From Neobacillus jeddahensis (GTDB taxonomy: Bacteria; Bacillota; Bacilli; Bacillales; Cytobacillaceae): DNA of 64,000 nt. The notes under the pieces are model-generated. The model worked only from the letters and a program-made list of their open reading frames with translations. It was not told the DNA's origin and searched no databases. Position numbers and translations under genes: made by a program. The stretch covers positions 1 through 64,000 of the forward strand of contig NZ_CCAS010000005.1 of the NCBI RefSeq assembly GCF_000612625.1. The letters are read 5' to 3'. Below are positions 7,494-15,832 of this stretch, piece after piece (position 1 is the first letter of the stretch; the number at the start of each line of letters is the position of its first letter).

Positions 7494-8351
7494 TTAGTTC
7501 GACAAGGTTTTATTTAATTTTTCATTTTTTGGTCTCAAAAATAATGATTTATCTATAACTGAGGATAAATCTATTTGAGGATGTTCTTGTTTTATTAGTT
7601 CATATACTTCTTGAATTATTATTTCTAATTCTCTTATCGAAATTGTAGGGGTGTTCAAAAAAATGGAATCTAAACGATTTACTATATTTTTTGGGGTAAT
7701 AGCCATTGCCTCTAGTGTTTGTTTTTGCCACTTAAAAGTAGGGTGATGAACATATTGGCTGTTTAAACCAAACAGCATGCCCATTATATTCGTTTGAACA
7801 GCTACCATTACTTTATATAGAATTAACCAATCTTTACGATTGAGCAAAGCCTCACGATTATTCCATCTGTTACCTAAATGAATATTTTCTTTAATCATTG
7901 CTATACTTAACTCATTTGGGTAGTTATTAACTTTTTCTTTCAAATTATTAATAAGTAAATCGCCACTAAGTGACACTCCATAATGAACCGTAGCTACTAT
8001 ACATTGTTTATCTAAATCTGTATCAAAAGATAATATAACATCATTTATCATTTTGTTAATTGTATCGGTTTGAAAATTACTTATTTCTAATTTTACACCT
8101 TCGGTTATATATGTTTCCGACCATTCCTCATCTTCATAAGGGTGAAAATCGATGATATCCCCTTTTAATTTCTTGATTGGTGTTAACCTATCCTCATCTG
8201 TTGGGGACTCCTTCCAAAAAATAAAAATTTCAATATCTGAATATTTATCATACCAGTTCCTTGATACAGAACCACCTAATAAGACACCTTCAACATTTGG
8301 ATTTCTTTCATAAATTTTTGCTATATCTAATGCAAATATATTTAAATCCAT
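7494..8351 (-). CDS. Nucleotidyltransferase-domain protein
   Basis: A 285-residue protein with a Pol-beta-type nucleotidyltransferase N-terminus: GGSVSRNWYDKYSDIEIF near residues 26-43 supplies the GS and the D-x-(D/E) metal-binding residues, with a later acidic strand near GDIIDFHPYED. The rest is mostly helical, with a hydrophobic core around residues 175-200. Such proteins transfer a nucleotide to a small molecule, RNA or protein; the substrate is unknown. AAAGGGAGAA precedes the ATG. It is not next to the HEPN gene and lies on the other strand, so a classical MNT-HEPN pair is not shown. Aminoglycoside-type resistance or a lincosamide-like activity are alternatives. Confidence 0.75.
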   Translation of the reverse strand: MDLNIFALDIAKIYERNPNVEGVLLGGSVSRNWYDKYSDIEIFIFWKESPTDEDRLTPIKKLKGDIIDFHPYEDEEWSETYITEGVKLEISNFQTDTINKMINDVILSFDTDLDKQCIVATVHYGVSLSGDLLINNLKEKVNNYPNELSIAMIKENIHLGNRWNNREALLNRKDWLILYKVMVAVQTNIMGMLFGLNSQYVHHPTFKWQKQTLEAMAITPKNIVNRLDSIFLNTPTISIRELEIIIQEVYELIKQEHPQIDLSSVIDKSLFLRPKNEKLNKTLSN

Positions 8352-8407
8352 AGCAGTTCTCCCTTTAATAAAATGATATTTGATTAATACACTAAACTCC
8401 CCGTAGT

Positions 8408-8890
8408 TTATACAGTAAACTTAGATAATCTAAGTGTATCATATGTTTCTATATTTGGAATTGAATTCCTTTTTATTATTATATCGTTCATTGTGACTTC
8501 ATTTCGCTGATGAAGGATGCTCTCTAACACTTGAAACCACGCAAGATAATTGTTCAGATACTTTGTCGCCACGCCGTTAAAGCGTTGTATCCAACCTTTC
8601 AGTCTTCGGTGGTAGTTGTTGACGTTCTGGATGTGATATAGACCCTTGGTGCGAATTTTACCGTCAGACTTAAACTGGTAAATGGATATTTCCTTTTCAG
8701 TGGCATAGGTTTTAAAGGCACGCCAAGCATCGGTGCATAACACATTCTCGTTGGAAAGTTTATGCCCAATGGCTTTGTCTAATTGCTCTTTTGTTAATCG
8801 TCCCATTCCTAACGTCTGTGAAAAGGTCACCTTCTCACGGTCTCTTGCGACCAGGACACATACCTGTTCATTGCTTATGCCACGATTCTT
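8408..8890 (-). pseudogene. IS1595-family transposase, C-terminal remnant
   Basis: The minus-strand frame reads KNRGISNEQVCVLVARDREK, then VLCTDAWRAFKTYA, HIQNVNNYHRRLKGWIQRF and GVATKYLNNYLAWFQ, the conserved second half of ISXO2/IS1595-type DDE transposases, including TD-x-W and the YH-x-RLK segment. The first half is gone: about base 8890 the homology stops and integrase sequence begins on the other strand. No ATG or full inverted repeats are seen. It is a dead fragment left by an insertion followed by a deletion. Confidence 0.8.
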
Positions 8891-8904
8891 TGCTGTTGAA
8901 CAAA

Positions 8905-9375
8905 TCCTTGAATCTTATGGCAGCGGATTATCCAATAAAACGAAAAGTAAAAAATTCAGACAAGTACTCATTCCCAATATGATAAAACAAGAATTACTAT
9001 CTCACAGGGAAAATCAAAAAGTAAGCATACCATCTAATCCACATAATTTAGTTTTTTGCACCAGCCGAGGAAAACGTGTCATTCCGAACACTTTAAATGA
9101 CGTTTTGGACAAACATTGTTCAAAATTGAAATTGCCTAGAATGAAATTTCATGACTTACGGCACACATGCGACAATGATGATAAAAGAAAATGTGAATAT
9201 CAAAGTCATGCAGGAACGTTTATGGCATTCGAAGTCCTCAACAACATTGGATATTTATACACATATTTTGTCTAGTATGCAAAGAATTGTTGTCGATAAA
9301 TTAGATGAAATGTTTGAGTGTGACTTTTACTGTGACTCGAACGAGCTAAGAATCGCTGGAGGCCTTAGTAAATAA
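8905..9375 (+). pseudogene. Tyrosine recombinase (integrase), 5'-deleted and frameshifted
   Basis: The first part reads KTKSKKFRQVLIPNMIKQEL, LVFCTSRGKRVIPNTL and KLPRMKFHDLRHT in one frame; from about 9160 the sequence continues in another frame as ATMMIKENVNIKVMQERLWH then TTLDIYTHIL. Joining them restores HDLRHTHAT, so two bases (CA) appear lost from a CACACA run near 9163. The HxLR motif, second histidine (LWH) and catalytic Tyr (DIYTH) are present, but the N-terminal arm- and core-binding domains are missing, cut off at the IS1595 fragment. It lies 20 bases from attR, as expected for the element's own integrase. Confidence 0.85.
9319..9336 (+). repeat. Two phased TGTGAC repeats, probable integrase arm sites (right)
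   Basis: TGTGAC at 9319 and 9331 is 12 bases apart, with the same orientation and spacing as the left group. They lie within the last codons of the integrase remnant, 60 bases before attR. Confidence 0.5.
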
Positions 9376-9395
9376 AGGGTTTGAACCCAATCCAC

Positions 9396-9422
9396 AATGG
9401 AAAACGTTACCCCTTATGATTT
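9396..9422. repeat. attR candidate, 27-bp direct repeat
   Basis: Perfect copy of 2185-2211. In its own frame it encodes the recD2 end NVTPYDF and continues as MEND then stop, which is probably the C-terminus recD2 had before insertion. Confidence 0.85.
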
Positions 9423-9472
9423 CATGGAAAATGACTGACACTATAAATGTTCAACAGGAGGTGAGACACTCT

Positions 9473-9949
9473 TTGCGAACATTTTCCTTAGTAAAAGGGC
9501 AGCCGGTTTTTGAGACAAAAAGTGGATCGAAAATTGGTGAGATAAGTGACTTATGTATTTCTAGCACCGGTAAAGTCAATGGTTTGTTGGTTAAAAAGGG
9601 CTTTTTCTTCAAACAGACTTTGTTTCTGGACATTCAAAACGTGGCCACGTTTGGCTGGGATGGGGTAATGGTTGAAGATACCGAGTGTTTAGAAAAGTTG
9701 AAAGTAAATCCTGATTATACGTTAACACATCAACATTCTTTAGATGGAATGCTGATGCTTTCGAAAAGTGGACAGTCACTGGGATTGCTAAAAGATGTAT
9801 ATTTTCAGGAAGAAGTGGGCACAATCGTAGGGTACGAAATCACGGATGGCTTCTTTTCGGATATCACGGAAGGCAAACAAGTCATTCAATCCGGGAAGCC
9901 CTTAGCGATCGGAAAGGATGCCATTATCGTAGATGTAAATGATACGTGA
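9473..9949 (+). CDS. yrrD: PRC-barrel domain protein YrrD
   Basis: A 158-residue protein with two PRC-barrel-like halves: residues 1-80 (VFETKSGSKIGEISDLCIS) and 85-150 (MLSKSGQSLGLLKDVYF). The PRC barrel is a small beta fold found in RNA-processing and photosynthetic reaction-centre proteins; the role of YrrD is unknown. The start is TTG at 9473 because AGGAGGTGAG ends 7 bases earlier; an ATG at 9416 is in frame but lies in attR and has no ribosome-binding site. In B. subtilis yrrD follows recD2 directly, so the pair has been split by the inserted element. Confidence 0.85.
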   Translation: MRTFSLVKGQPVFETKSGSKIGEISDLCISSTGKVNGLLVKKGFFFKQTLFLDIQNVATFGWDGVMVEDTECLEKLKVNPDYTLTHQHSLDGMLMLSKSGQSLGLLKDVYFQEEVGTIVGYEITDGFFSDITEGKQVIQSGKPLAIGKDAIIVDVNDT

Positions 9950-9960
9950 GGTGTCCTTTC

Positions 9961-10152
9961 ATGTTTAAGTGTCCCAATTGTCAAAGTAAAGATATCGGTA
10001 AAATTGGTATTAACCAATTTTACTGTTGGAACTGTTTTATTGAACTTTCCGTTAACAAGGGTTTAATCAACACCCATCAAGTCGAAGAAGACGGGTCACT
10101 GAGTTCATTGGATGATTTGTTTGAAGAAGAAGAGCGTCGGTATACTCTTTAA
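9961..10152 (+). CDS. yrzR: Small zinc-ribbon protein (YrzR-like)
   Basis: A 63-residue protein. Residues 4-26 hold CPNCQSKDIGKIGINQFYC plus WNC, a four-cysteine zinc ribbon of the CxxC-x(14)-CxxC type; the second half is acidic (SSLDDLFEEEE). ATG at 9961 follows GTGAGGTG, which overlaps the end of yrrD, so the two are likely cotranscribed. Zinc ribbons of this size usually bind nucleic acid or a protein partner; no function is established. Confidence 0.75.
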   Translation: MFKCPNCQSKDIGKIGINQFYCWNCFIELSVNKGLINTHQVEEDGSLSSLDDLFEEEERRYTL

Positions 10153-10243
10153 AATAGAAAAGCGGAGTGCACATAGCGATTAGTGGGTCAAGCTGCTAGT
10201 CGATGGGTGCTAAGCTGGATAATCTGTCGAAGAGGTGAGACGT

Positions 10244-10378
10244 ATGAATAAAATGATGACGACAATGATTGCTTTTGGTGCTGGGATGGCAGCCTACAAT
10301 ATTGCCCAAAGAAATAATATGGTGTCAGCCCGTAATATGAAAAGAATTCAAAAAAAGGTGAAACGAGCGATATTTTAA
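10244..10378 (+). CDS. yrzQ: DUF3918 small protein (YrzQ-like)
   Basis: A 44-residue protein. Residues 4-22 are hydrophobic and small-residue-rich (MTTMIAFGAGMAAYN), followed by QRNNMVSARNMKR and a basic end. This matches the short DUF3918/YrzQ proteins found at the same place in other Bacillus genomes. GAGGTGAGACGT precedes the ATG. A strong terminator follows at once. It is probably a single-span membrane peptide; function unknown. Confidence 0.75.
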   Translation: MNKMMTTMIAFGAGMAAYNIAQRNNMVSARNMKRIQKKVKRAIF

Positions 10379-10382
10379 AGAC

Positions 10383-10414
10383 ACTCCCCCTCAACTTAGA
10401 GGGGGAGTTTTTGC
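10383..10414 (+). terminator. Intrinsic terminator
   Basis: ACTCCCCCTC pairs with GAGGGGGAGT around AACTTA, followed by TTTT. Confidence 0.9.
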
Positions 10415-10479
10415 AGTAAAGGAGCTAATGTATATTTCCTCCGATACTCTCCAACACTAACCAAAAGGAGGGAAGGTAT

Positions 10480-11562
10480 ATGGATATACGTTTGAAATGG
10501 TATTACCGAATCGGATTTCTTCTCCTTTTACTCATAGCAATTTTTGTTTTTTTGAAAATAAGTTTTGTGTGGATGCCGATTATGAGGTTAGCTGGTTTCA
10601 TCATTCTTCCTTTTGTGGTTGGTGGATTTATTACTTATTTACTCCATCCAATTGTAGAGAAATTGCATGAAAAAGGGCTTCACCGAGGTCTGGCTATTTT
10701 TCTTATCTATTTTATTTTTTTTGGCGGGATTGGCTTCGCTCTTTACAAAGGGGTCCCGGCGATCATCGATCAATTAAAAGACCTATCAGAAAGTGCGCCC
10801 GTTGTTGCAGAACAATATCGCGACATGATTAATACGCTGCAATCTCATACAAGGGAATGGCCGGACGGACTCCAAACGAGAATGGAAGAAGGGATCGATG
10901 CCTTTGAAAAAAAACTAGATTCACTTTTGACGATTATCGTAAATATATTAATGAATTTACTAAATTCGGCCTTAGTTCTAATGATTATTCCTTTTATTGC
11001 TTTTTATATGTTAAAGGATTTCCAATTAATAAAACGGACAGTTTGGTATCTTACCCCTAAAAAATGGCGCAGAAAAGGGACTCTTTTTCTAAAGGATGTC
11101 GATCAGTCATTAGGTGGCTATATTAGAGGCCAACTTCTTGTCTGTGTCATCATTGGCGGCATTTCATCCTTGCTATTTTGGATCTTCCACCTTAACTATC
11201 CATTGTTATTAGGGGTGATCGTGGGTATCACGAACGTCATCCCTTATTTTGGGCCGATTATTGGTGCTGTACCTGCGGTTATCATTGCAGCCACCTCCTC
11301 GGTTAAATTAGTGATTATTACCTTAGTGATTGTATTCGGGTTACAATTTTTGGAGGGGAATATTTTATCGCCCTATATTGTAGGAAAAAGCCTGCATATG
11401 CACCCATTATTAATTATGCTTGCATTAACTGCTGGAGGGGAAATCGGTGGGATATTGGGGCTCATTCTTGCTGTCCCTGTGCTTGCTGTGATAAAAGTTG
11501 GCATTATTCATGCTAAGGATCACTTAATCTCGAATGAACACAAAAGTGAAAACCGAAGTTAA
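10480..11562 (+). CDS. yrrI: AI-2E family transporter (YrrI)
   Basis: A 360-residue polytopic membrane protein of the PerM/AI-2E family. Paired N-terminal spans lie near residues 10-28 and 32-60, a span near 70-90, a soluble helical stretch (95-150), then five or more spans with the family's Gly/Pro-rich segment GITNVIPYFGPIIGAVPAV near residues 248-268. Members export varied substrates including Na+/H+ exchange in some bacteria; the substrate here is unknown. AAAGGAGGGA lies before the ATG. It has its own terminators on both sides. Confidence 0.9.
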   Translation: MDIRLKWYYRIGFLLLLLIAIFVFLKISFVWMPIMRLAGFIILPFVVGGFITYLLHPIVEKLHEKGLHRGLAIFLIYFIFFGGIGFALYKGVPAIIDQLKDLSESAPVVAEQYRDMINTLQSHTREWPDGLQTRMEEGIDAFEKKLDSLLTIIVNILMNLLNSALVLMIIPFIAFYMLKDFQLIKRTVWYLTPKKWRRKGTLFLKDVDQSLGGYIRGQLLVCVIIGGISSLLFWIFHLNYPLLLGVIVGITNVIPYFGPIIGAVPAVIIAATSSVKLVIITLVIVFGLQFLEGNILSPYIVGKSLHMHPLLIMLALTAGGEIGGILGLILAVPVLAVIKVGIIHAKDHLISNEHKSENRS

Positions 11563-11597
11563 TCTAAAGTGAAAAGTCAATTTATGAGCAAATCAAA

Positions 11598-11626
11598 TTG
11601 ACAAACGTTTTATTGGTGGCTATAAT
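11598..11626 (+). promoter_or_regulatory. Sigma-A promoter of alaS
   Basis: A consensus TTGACA at 11598, a 17-base spacer and a consensus TATAAT at 11621. It is followed by the T-box leader. Confidence 0.85.
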
Positions 11627-11634
11627 TCGTCATA

Positions 11635-11913
11635 TAGATTAATTGGTTAAAAATGTAGAAGGACCCAAGTATGTTGTAGTCCATCTGTAGCGCTTTTTTA
11701 AAGCGTCGAAGAGAGGAGCTTTCCAGGCTGAAAGAAGCTCTAGATGAAGGATAACAGAAAGCTAATCCGGAGTGCAGCTAATCACTGTCGTCCCTGCCGC
11801 GTTAAGGCTAAGATTGAGAGATGAATACGTTTTTTTGTATTCATAATCAGGGTGGTACCGCGAGACTAGCTCTCGTCCCTGTTTTTGGGATGAGGGCTTT
11901 TTTGTATGCTTTT
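11635..11913 (+). promoter_or_regulatory. T-box leader of alaS
   Basis: The leader contains the T-box TGGTACCGCG at 11853-11862, an AG-bulge-like GAAGAGAGGA near 11709, and a terminator formed by AGCTCTCGTCC and GGATGAGGGCT with a T run (11868-11913). Uncharged tRNA pairs with the T-box and stabilises the antiterminator. Its specificity for tRNA-Ala is inferred from the downstream gene; I did not fold the specifier loop. Confidence 0.92.
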
Positions 11914-11937
11914 TTAAATAAAAGGAGGTCTAAACAT

Positions 11938-14574
11938 ATGAAAAACTTAACTGGATCACAGATTCGCTCAATGTTTTTACAGTTTTTTAATGAGGAAAAA
12001 GGACACACAATTGAACCAAGTGCCTCGCTTGTCCCACATGATGATCCATCATTATTGTGGATAAATAGTGGAGTTGCAACCTTAAAGAAATACTTTGATG
12101 GTCGTGTAGTTCCCGAAAACCCACGGATTACAAATGCCCAAAAATCAATTAGAACTAATGACATTGAAAATGTTGGGCAAACAGCTCGTCACCATACTTT
12201 CTTCGAAATGTTAGGTAATTTTTCCATCGGTGAATATTTCAAAGATGAAGCAATTGAATGGGCATGGGAGTTTTTAACCTCTGACAAATGGATTGGTTTT
12301 GATCCTGAGCTCTTGAGTGTGACTGTACATCCAGAGGATCATGAGGCATATGAAATTTGGAATAAGAAAATCGGCATTCCGGAGGAACGAATCATTCGTC
12401 TTGAAGGAAATTTCTGGGACATCGGTGAAGGTCCAAGTGGTCCAAATACAGAAATTTTTTATGATCGCGGCATACAGTATGGGAATGATCCAAGCGACCC
12501 TGAATTATACCCTGGCGGCGAAAATGATCGTTATCTTGAAGTTTGGAATCTTGTATTTTCTCAATTTAATCATAATCCTGACGGCACTTATACACCGCTG
12601 CCAAAGAAAAATATTGATACTGGAATGGGACTTGAACGGATGGCATCAGTTGTTCAAAATGTCCCAACGAACTTTGATACAGATTTATTTATTCCAATCA
12701 TCCGGGCAACAGAAGAAATTTCTGGTCAAAAATATGGAGTAGACAACGAAGTCGATGTGGCTTTCAAAGTCATTGCAGACCATATTCGTACAGTAGCCTT
12801 TGCAGTTGGTGACGGTGCATTGCCATCCAATGAAGGCCGTGGCTATGTTTTACGCCGTTTGCTGCGCCGTGCTGTTCGTTATGCTAAACAAATCAATATA
12901 AACCGTCCATTTATGTTTGAACTTGTACCAGTAGTGGGCGAAATAATGCAGGACTTCTATCCTGAAGTGAAAGACAAGACTGAATTCATTCAAAAGGTCA
13001 TAAAGAATGAAGAAGAGCGTTTCCATGAAACCCTACATGAAGGGTTAGCTATTTTGGCAAGTGTCATTAAAAAGGAAAAAGATAACGGCAGTGATACCAT
13101 TACTGGTGCTGATGTATTCCGCCTTTATGACACTTATGGTTTCCCGGTCGAATTAACCGAGGAATATGCTGAAGAGGAAGGGATGAAGGTTGACCATCCT
13201 GGCTTCGAAGTAGAAATGGAGAAACAGCGTGAGCGTGCCCGTGCTGCCCGTCATGATGTTGATTCAATGCAGGTTCAAGGCGGCGTTCTTCGTGATGTTA
13301 CCGTTGATAGTAAGTTTATTGGTTATAATCAGCTTAAGTCTATCTCCACGGTGGCAGCTATTATACAGAACGGTGAACTTGCTGATGAGATAACTAGCGG
13401 GGAGGAAGCTCAGCTTATTCTTGACGTCACACCTTTTTATGCTGAAAGTGGCGGACAAATCGCTGACCGCGGTTTGATAGAAGGAGAAGATGTTACGGTA
13501 GCAGTGATCGATGTACAAAAAGCACCGAATGGTCAAAACCTTCACAAAGTGGTCGTTAAGAGCGGTACATTAAAGACAAATCAACAGGTCACAGCTACAG
13601 TCGATGCGGAAAGCCGCGTGAAGATAATTAAAAACCACACTGCAACCCATTTGCTGCAGAGAGCATTAAAAGATGTGCTGGGAGAACATGTTAATCAAGC
13701 AGGATCTCTCGTAGAGCCTGATCGTCTTCGCTTTGACTTTTCTCATTTCGGACAAATAAAGCCGGAAGAAATAGAACAAATCGAAAATATTGTTAACGAG
13801 CAAATCTGGAAAAACATTGAAGTGGACATTAGCTTACAGCCAATCGCTGAGGCAAAAGCAATGGGAGCAATGGCACTTTTTGGTGAGAAATATGGTGATA
13901 TCGTCCGTGTAGTTAAGGTTGGGGATTTTAGTCTTGAGTTATGTGGCGGCTGTCACGTTCCAAACACTTCTGTTATTGGCTTATTTAAAATTATTTCCGA
14001 GGGCGGTATTGGAGCAGGAACACGAAGAATTGAGGCGGTGACGGGTGAATCAGCTTACCGCACATTAAATGAACAAGTTGGATTGTTGAAAGATGCTTCT
14101 GAAAAATTAAAGGCAAATCCAAAAGAAATTGTGACCCGGATCGAGGGGCTTTTGGCTGAAATCAAACAGTTGCAGCGAGAAAATGAATCGCTTGCAACAA
14201 AGCTTGGCAATATTGAAGCTGGCAACCTTGTGTCCAAGGCGAAAGAAATAGATGGGGTAACCGTTTTAGCAGCGAAAGTTCAAGGAGCCGACATGAATAA
14301 CCTGAGAAATATGGCAGATGATCTGAAGCAAAAACTAGGTTCTGTTATCATCGTCCTTGGAAGCGCACATGAAGGAAAAGTGAATTTAATTGCAGCTGTT
14401 ACGAAGGATTTAAATGATAGAGGCTATCATGCAGGCAAATTAATTAAAGAGGTTGCATCTCGCTGCGGTGGCGGTGGTGGCGGACGCCCTGATATGGCCC
14501 AAGCCGGTGGTAAAGATCCTGAAAAATTAGATGCTGCCCTTCAATTCGTTGATGAATGGGTAAAATCCATTTGA
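11938..14574 (+). CDS. alaS: Alanyl-tRNA synthetase
   Basis: An 878-residue class II synthetase that charges tRNA-Ala in the cytoplasm. Seen in order: the catalytic core with RFxxxxT-type segments ([15 protein letters not shown] near residue 80) and [10 protein letters not shown] near residue 228, the editing domain with HTATHLLQ near 565 and CGGCHVP near 668 (zinc ligands), and a DHHA1 C-terminal domain ending [19 protein letters not shown] at 11938 follows AAAGGAGG. The frame is open back into the T-box leader, but that part is not coding. Expression follows tRNA-Ala charging through the T-box. Confidence 0.97.
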   Translation: MKNLTGSQIRSMFLQFFNEEKGHTIEPSASLVPHDDPSLLWINSGVATLKKYFDGRVVPENPRITNAQKSIRTNDIENVGQTARHHTFFEMLGNFSIGEYFKDEAIEWAWEFLTSDKWIGFDPELLSVTVHPEDHEAYEIWNKKIGIPEERIIRLEGNFWDIGEGPSGPNTEIFYDRGIQYGNDPSDPELYPGGENDRYLEVWNLVFSQFNHNPDGTYTPLPKKNIDTGMGLERMASVVQNVPTNFDTDLFIPIIRATEEISGQKYGVDNEVDVAFKVIADHIRTVAFAVGDGALPSNEGRGYVLRRLLRRAVRYAKQININRPFMFELVPVVGEIMQDFYPEVKDKTEFIQKVIKNEEERFHETLHEGLAILASVIKKEKDNGSDTITGADVFRLYDTYGFPVELTEEYAEEEGMKVDHPGFEVEMEKQRERARAARHDVDSMQVQGGVLRDVTVDSKFIGYNQLKSISTVAAIIQNGELADEITSGEEAQLILDVTPFYAESGGQIADRGLIEGEDVTVAVIDVQKAPNGQNLHKVVVKSGTLKTNQQVTATVDAESRVKIIKNHTATHLLQRALKDVLGEHVNQAGSLVEPDRLRFDFSHFGQIKPEEIEQIENIVNEQIWKNIEVDISLQPIAEAKAMGAMALFGEKYGDIVRVVKVGDFSLELCGGCHVPNTSVIGLFKIISEGGIGAGTRRIEAVTGESAYRTLNEQVGLLKDASEKLKANPKEIVTRIEGLLAEIKQLQRENESLATKLGNIEAGNLVSKAKEIDGVTVLAAKVQGADMNNLRNMADDLKQKLGSVIIVLGSAHEGKVNLIAAVTKDLNDRGYHAGKLIKEVASRCGGGGGGRPDMAQAGGKDPEKLDAALQFVDEWVKSI

Positions 14575-14646
14575 TAATAGGACAAAGTAGTGTAAAATGT
14601 AGCTAAACAGTACAATTCTCGTCCACAAAAAAGCGAGGTGCATGAA

Positions 14647-14901
14647 ATGAGCTTTGACAAAACAATGCGATTTAATTTTCCTGAGGAACCGTTTGAACAT
14701 GACGTAAGTGATGTTTTATTACAGGTTTATGAGGCATTACAGGAAAAAGGGTATAATCCCATTAATCAAATAGTCGGCTACTTATTATCCGGTGATCCTG
14801 CCTATATTCCACGGCATCGCGATGCTCGAAATATTATCCGTAAGCTCGAACGGGACGAAATAATAGAGGAATTAGTTAAGTCCTACCTAAAACAACAATG
14901 A
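14647..14901 (+). CDS. ireB: IreB family regulatory phosphoprotein (YrzL)
   Basis: An 84-residue UPF0297 protein starting [11 protein letters not shown]. In Enterococcus IreB is phosphorylated on threonines near the N-terminus by the PASTA kinase IreK and limits cephalosporin resistance; the Thr in DKTMRF is the likely counterpart. ATG at 14647 follows GCGAGGTG; an in-frame GTG at 14638 is part of that site. It is 12 bases from ruvX, and the order ireB-ruvX-yrzB is conserved in Firmicutes, so one operon is likely. Confidence 0.9.
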   Translation: MSFDKTMRFNFPEEPFEHDVSDVLLQVYEALQEKGYNPINQIVGYLLSGDPAYIPRHRDARNIIRKLERDEIIEELVKSYLKQQ

Positions 14902-14913
14902 GAGGGTTAAGGC

Positions 14914-15330
14914 ATGCGTGTATTAGGTTTAGATGTGGGATCAAAAACTGTCGGAGTTGCCCTCAGTGATGAACTTGGGTGGACGGCACAGGGTCTGAAA
15001 ACTCTCAAAATCAACGAAGAAAAGCAGGAGTTTGGTTTTGAGGAAATTGGTCAATTAATAAAGGAGTATCAAGTTGATACGGTCGTAATCGGATTCCCTA
15101 AAAATATGAACGGTACGGTTGGCCCACGTGGTGAAGCAAGTCAGCAATATGCTGCTGAAGTCGAGAGTCAATTTTCTGTGCCAACGGTTTTGTGGGATGA
15201 GCGCCTGACAACTATGGCAGCTGAACGTGTTTTGCTTGAGGCGGATGTAAGTCGGAAAAAGCGAAAAAAGGTCATCGATAAAATGGCAGCTGTGATGATC
15301 CTGCAAGGTTATCTTAATAGTAAAAATTAA
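14914..15330 (+). CDS. ruvX: Putative Holliday junction resolvase / pre-16S rRNA nuclease RuvX (YqgF family)
   Basis: A 138-residue RNase H-like protein: [16 protein letters not shown] at residues 4-19 gives the first catalytic Asp, [12 protein letters not shown] near 60 the second strand, and DERLTT near 93 plus [16 protein letters not shown] at the end complete the fold. YqgF/RuvX proteins act in 16S rRNA 5'-end maturation and have been proposed as resolvases. GAGAGGG precedes the ATG. The gene is between ireB and yrzB with 12-base gaps. Confidence 0.92.
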   Translation: MRVLGLDVGSKTVGVALSDELGWTAQGLKTLKINEEKQEFGFEEIGQLIKEYQVDTVVIGFPKNMNGTVGPRGEASQQYAAEVESQFSVPTVLWDERLTTMAAERVLLEADVSRKKRKKVIDKMAAVMILQGYLNSKN

Positions 15331-15342
15331 TGAGGTGAAGAA

Positions 15343-15651
15343 ATGACACACGAACACGAACATGATCACGAAGAACGCTATATTACACTCGTAGATGAGA
15401 ATGGCGATGAACAATTATTTGAAATACTTTTCACATTTGATTCTGATGAGTTTGAAAAGTCCTATGTTTTCTTTTATCCAGTAGGGGCAAATGAAGATGA
15501 GGAAGAAGAAATTGATATTCTCACATATGCCTACATTCCAACAGAAGATGGCGGTTTCGGTGAGTTGATGGAGATCGAAACAGACGAAGAGTGGGACATG
15601 GTTGAAGAAGTATTTAATACTTTTAACGAAGAACAAGATGAAGTAGAATAA
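15343..15651 (+). CDS. yrzB: DUF1292 protein (YrzB)
   Basis: A 102-residue very acidic UPF0473/DUF1292 protein. It opens with a His-rich segment (HEHEHDHEE), then a beta-rich body ([17 protein letters not shown]) and a Glu/Asp-rich middle and end. Function unknown, but it is conserved downstream of ruvX. TGAGGTGAAG precedes the ATG. The operon ends with a terminator right after it. Confidence 0.88.
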   Translation: MTHEHEHDHEERYITLVDENGDEQLFEILFTFDSDEFEKSYVFFYPVGANEDEEEEIDILTYAYIPTEDGGFGELMEIETDEEWDMVEEVFNTFNEEQDEVE

Positions 15652-15657
15652 TGAGGA

Positions 15658-15687
15658 GAACCGGTCAAAACAGGCCGGTTCTTTTTT
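15658..15687 (+). terminator. Intrinsic terminator
   Basis: GAACCGG pairs with CCGGTTC, followed by TTTTTT; it ends the ireB-ruvX-yrzB unit. Confidence 0.88.
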
Positions 15688-15832
15688 ATGGAGATAAAGG
15701 TATAAATTTGACAAATTGCGTGATAAATTGACATTTTTCTATCAATATGCTGAAATTATTACGATATCATTTTTATTATAAAAGATTTATATGATATGAT
15801 TTTCCAATGGTTAAGGGGGAACGGGGAAAAAG

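Larger units (their letters stand above)
2185..9422. mobile_element. Decayed integrative element in the 3' end of recD2
   Basis: A 27-bp perfect direct repeat bounds about 7.2 kb separating recD2 from yrrD, which are neighbours in B. subtilis. The interior is AT-rich, mixes strands, and carries no conserved Bacillus housekeeping gene. A tyrosine recombinase remnant sits beside the right repeat and phased TGTGAC repeats lie inside both ends, the usual layout of a site-specific integrated island. No replication, conjugation or phage structural gene is visible, so its original class (genomic island, satellite or small integrative mobilizable element) cannot be told. With the integrase broken it is probably fixed unless rescued in trans. 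Confidence 0.85.

Noticed and set aside
8733-9141. 180-codon plus-strand ORF spanning the transposase and integrase fragments
   Set aside because: Its first half is antisense to the transposase remnant; only the part after about 8905 is real integrase sequence.
10158-10225. Possible dispersed repeat (bcr-like, AAAAGCGGAG...GCTAGTCG)
   Set aside because: It looks vaguely like intergenic repeats of Bacillus, but no second copy exists in the window, so it cannot be supported.
11821-11937. Upstream extension of alaS to an ATG at 11821
   Set aside because: This stretch is the T-box antiterminator/terminator; the real start at 11938 has AAAGGAGG before it.
12341-12742. 133-codon ORF inside alaS
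   Set aside because: Shadow frame of a highly conserved gene, no ribosome-binding site.
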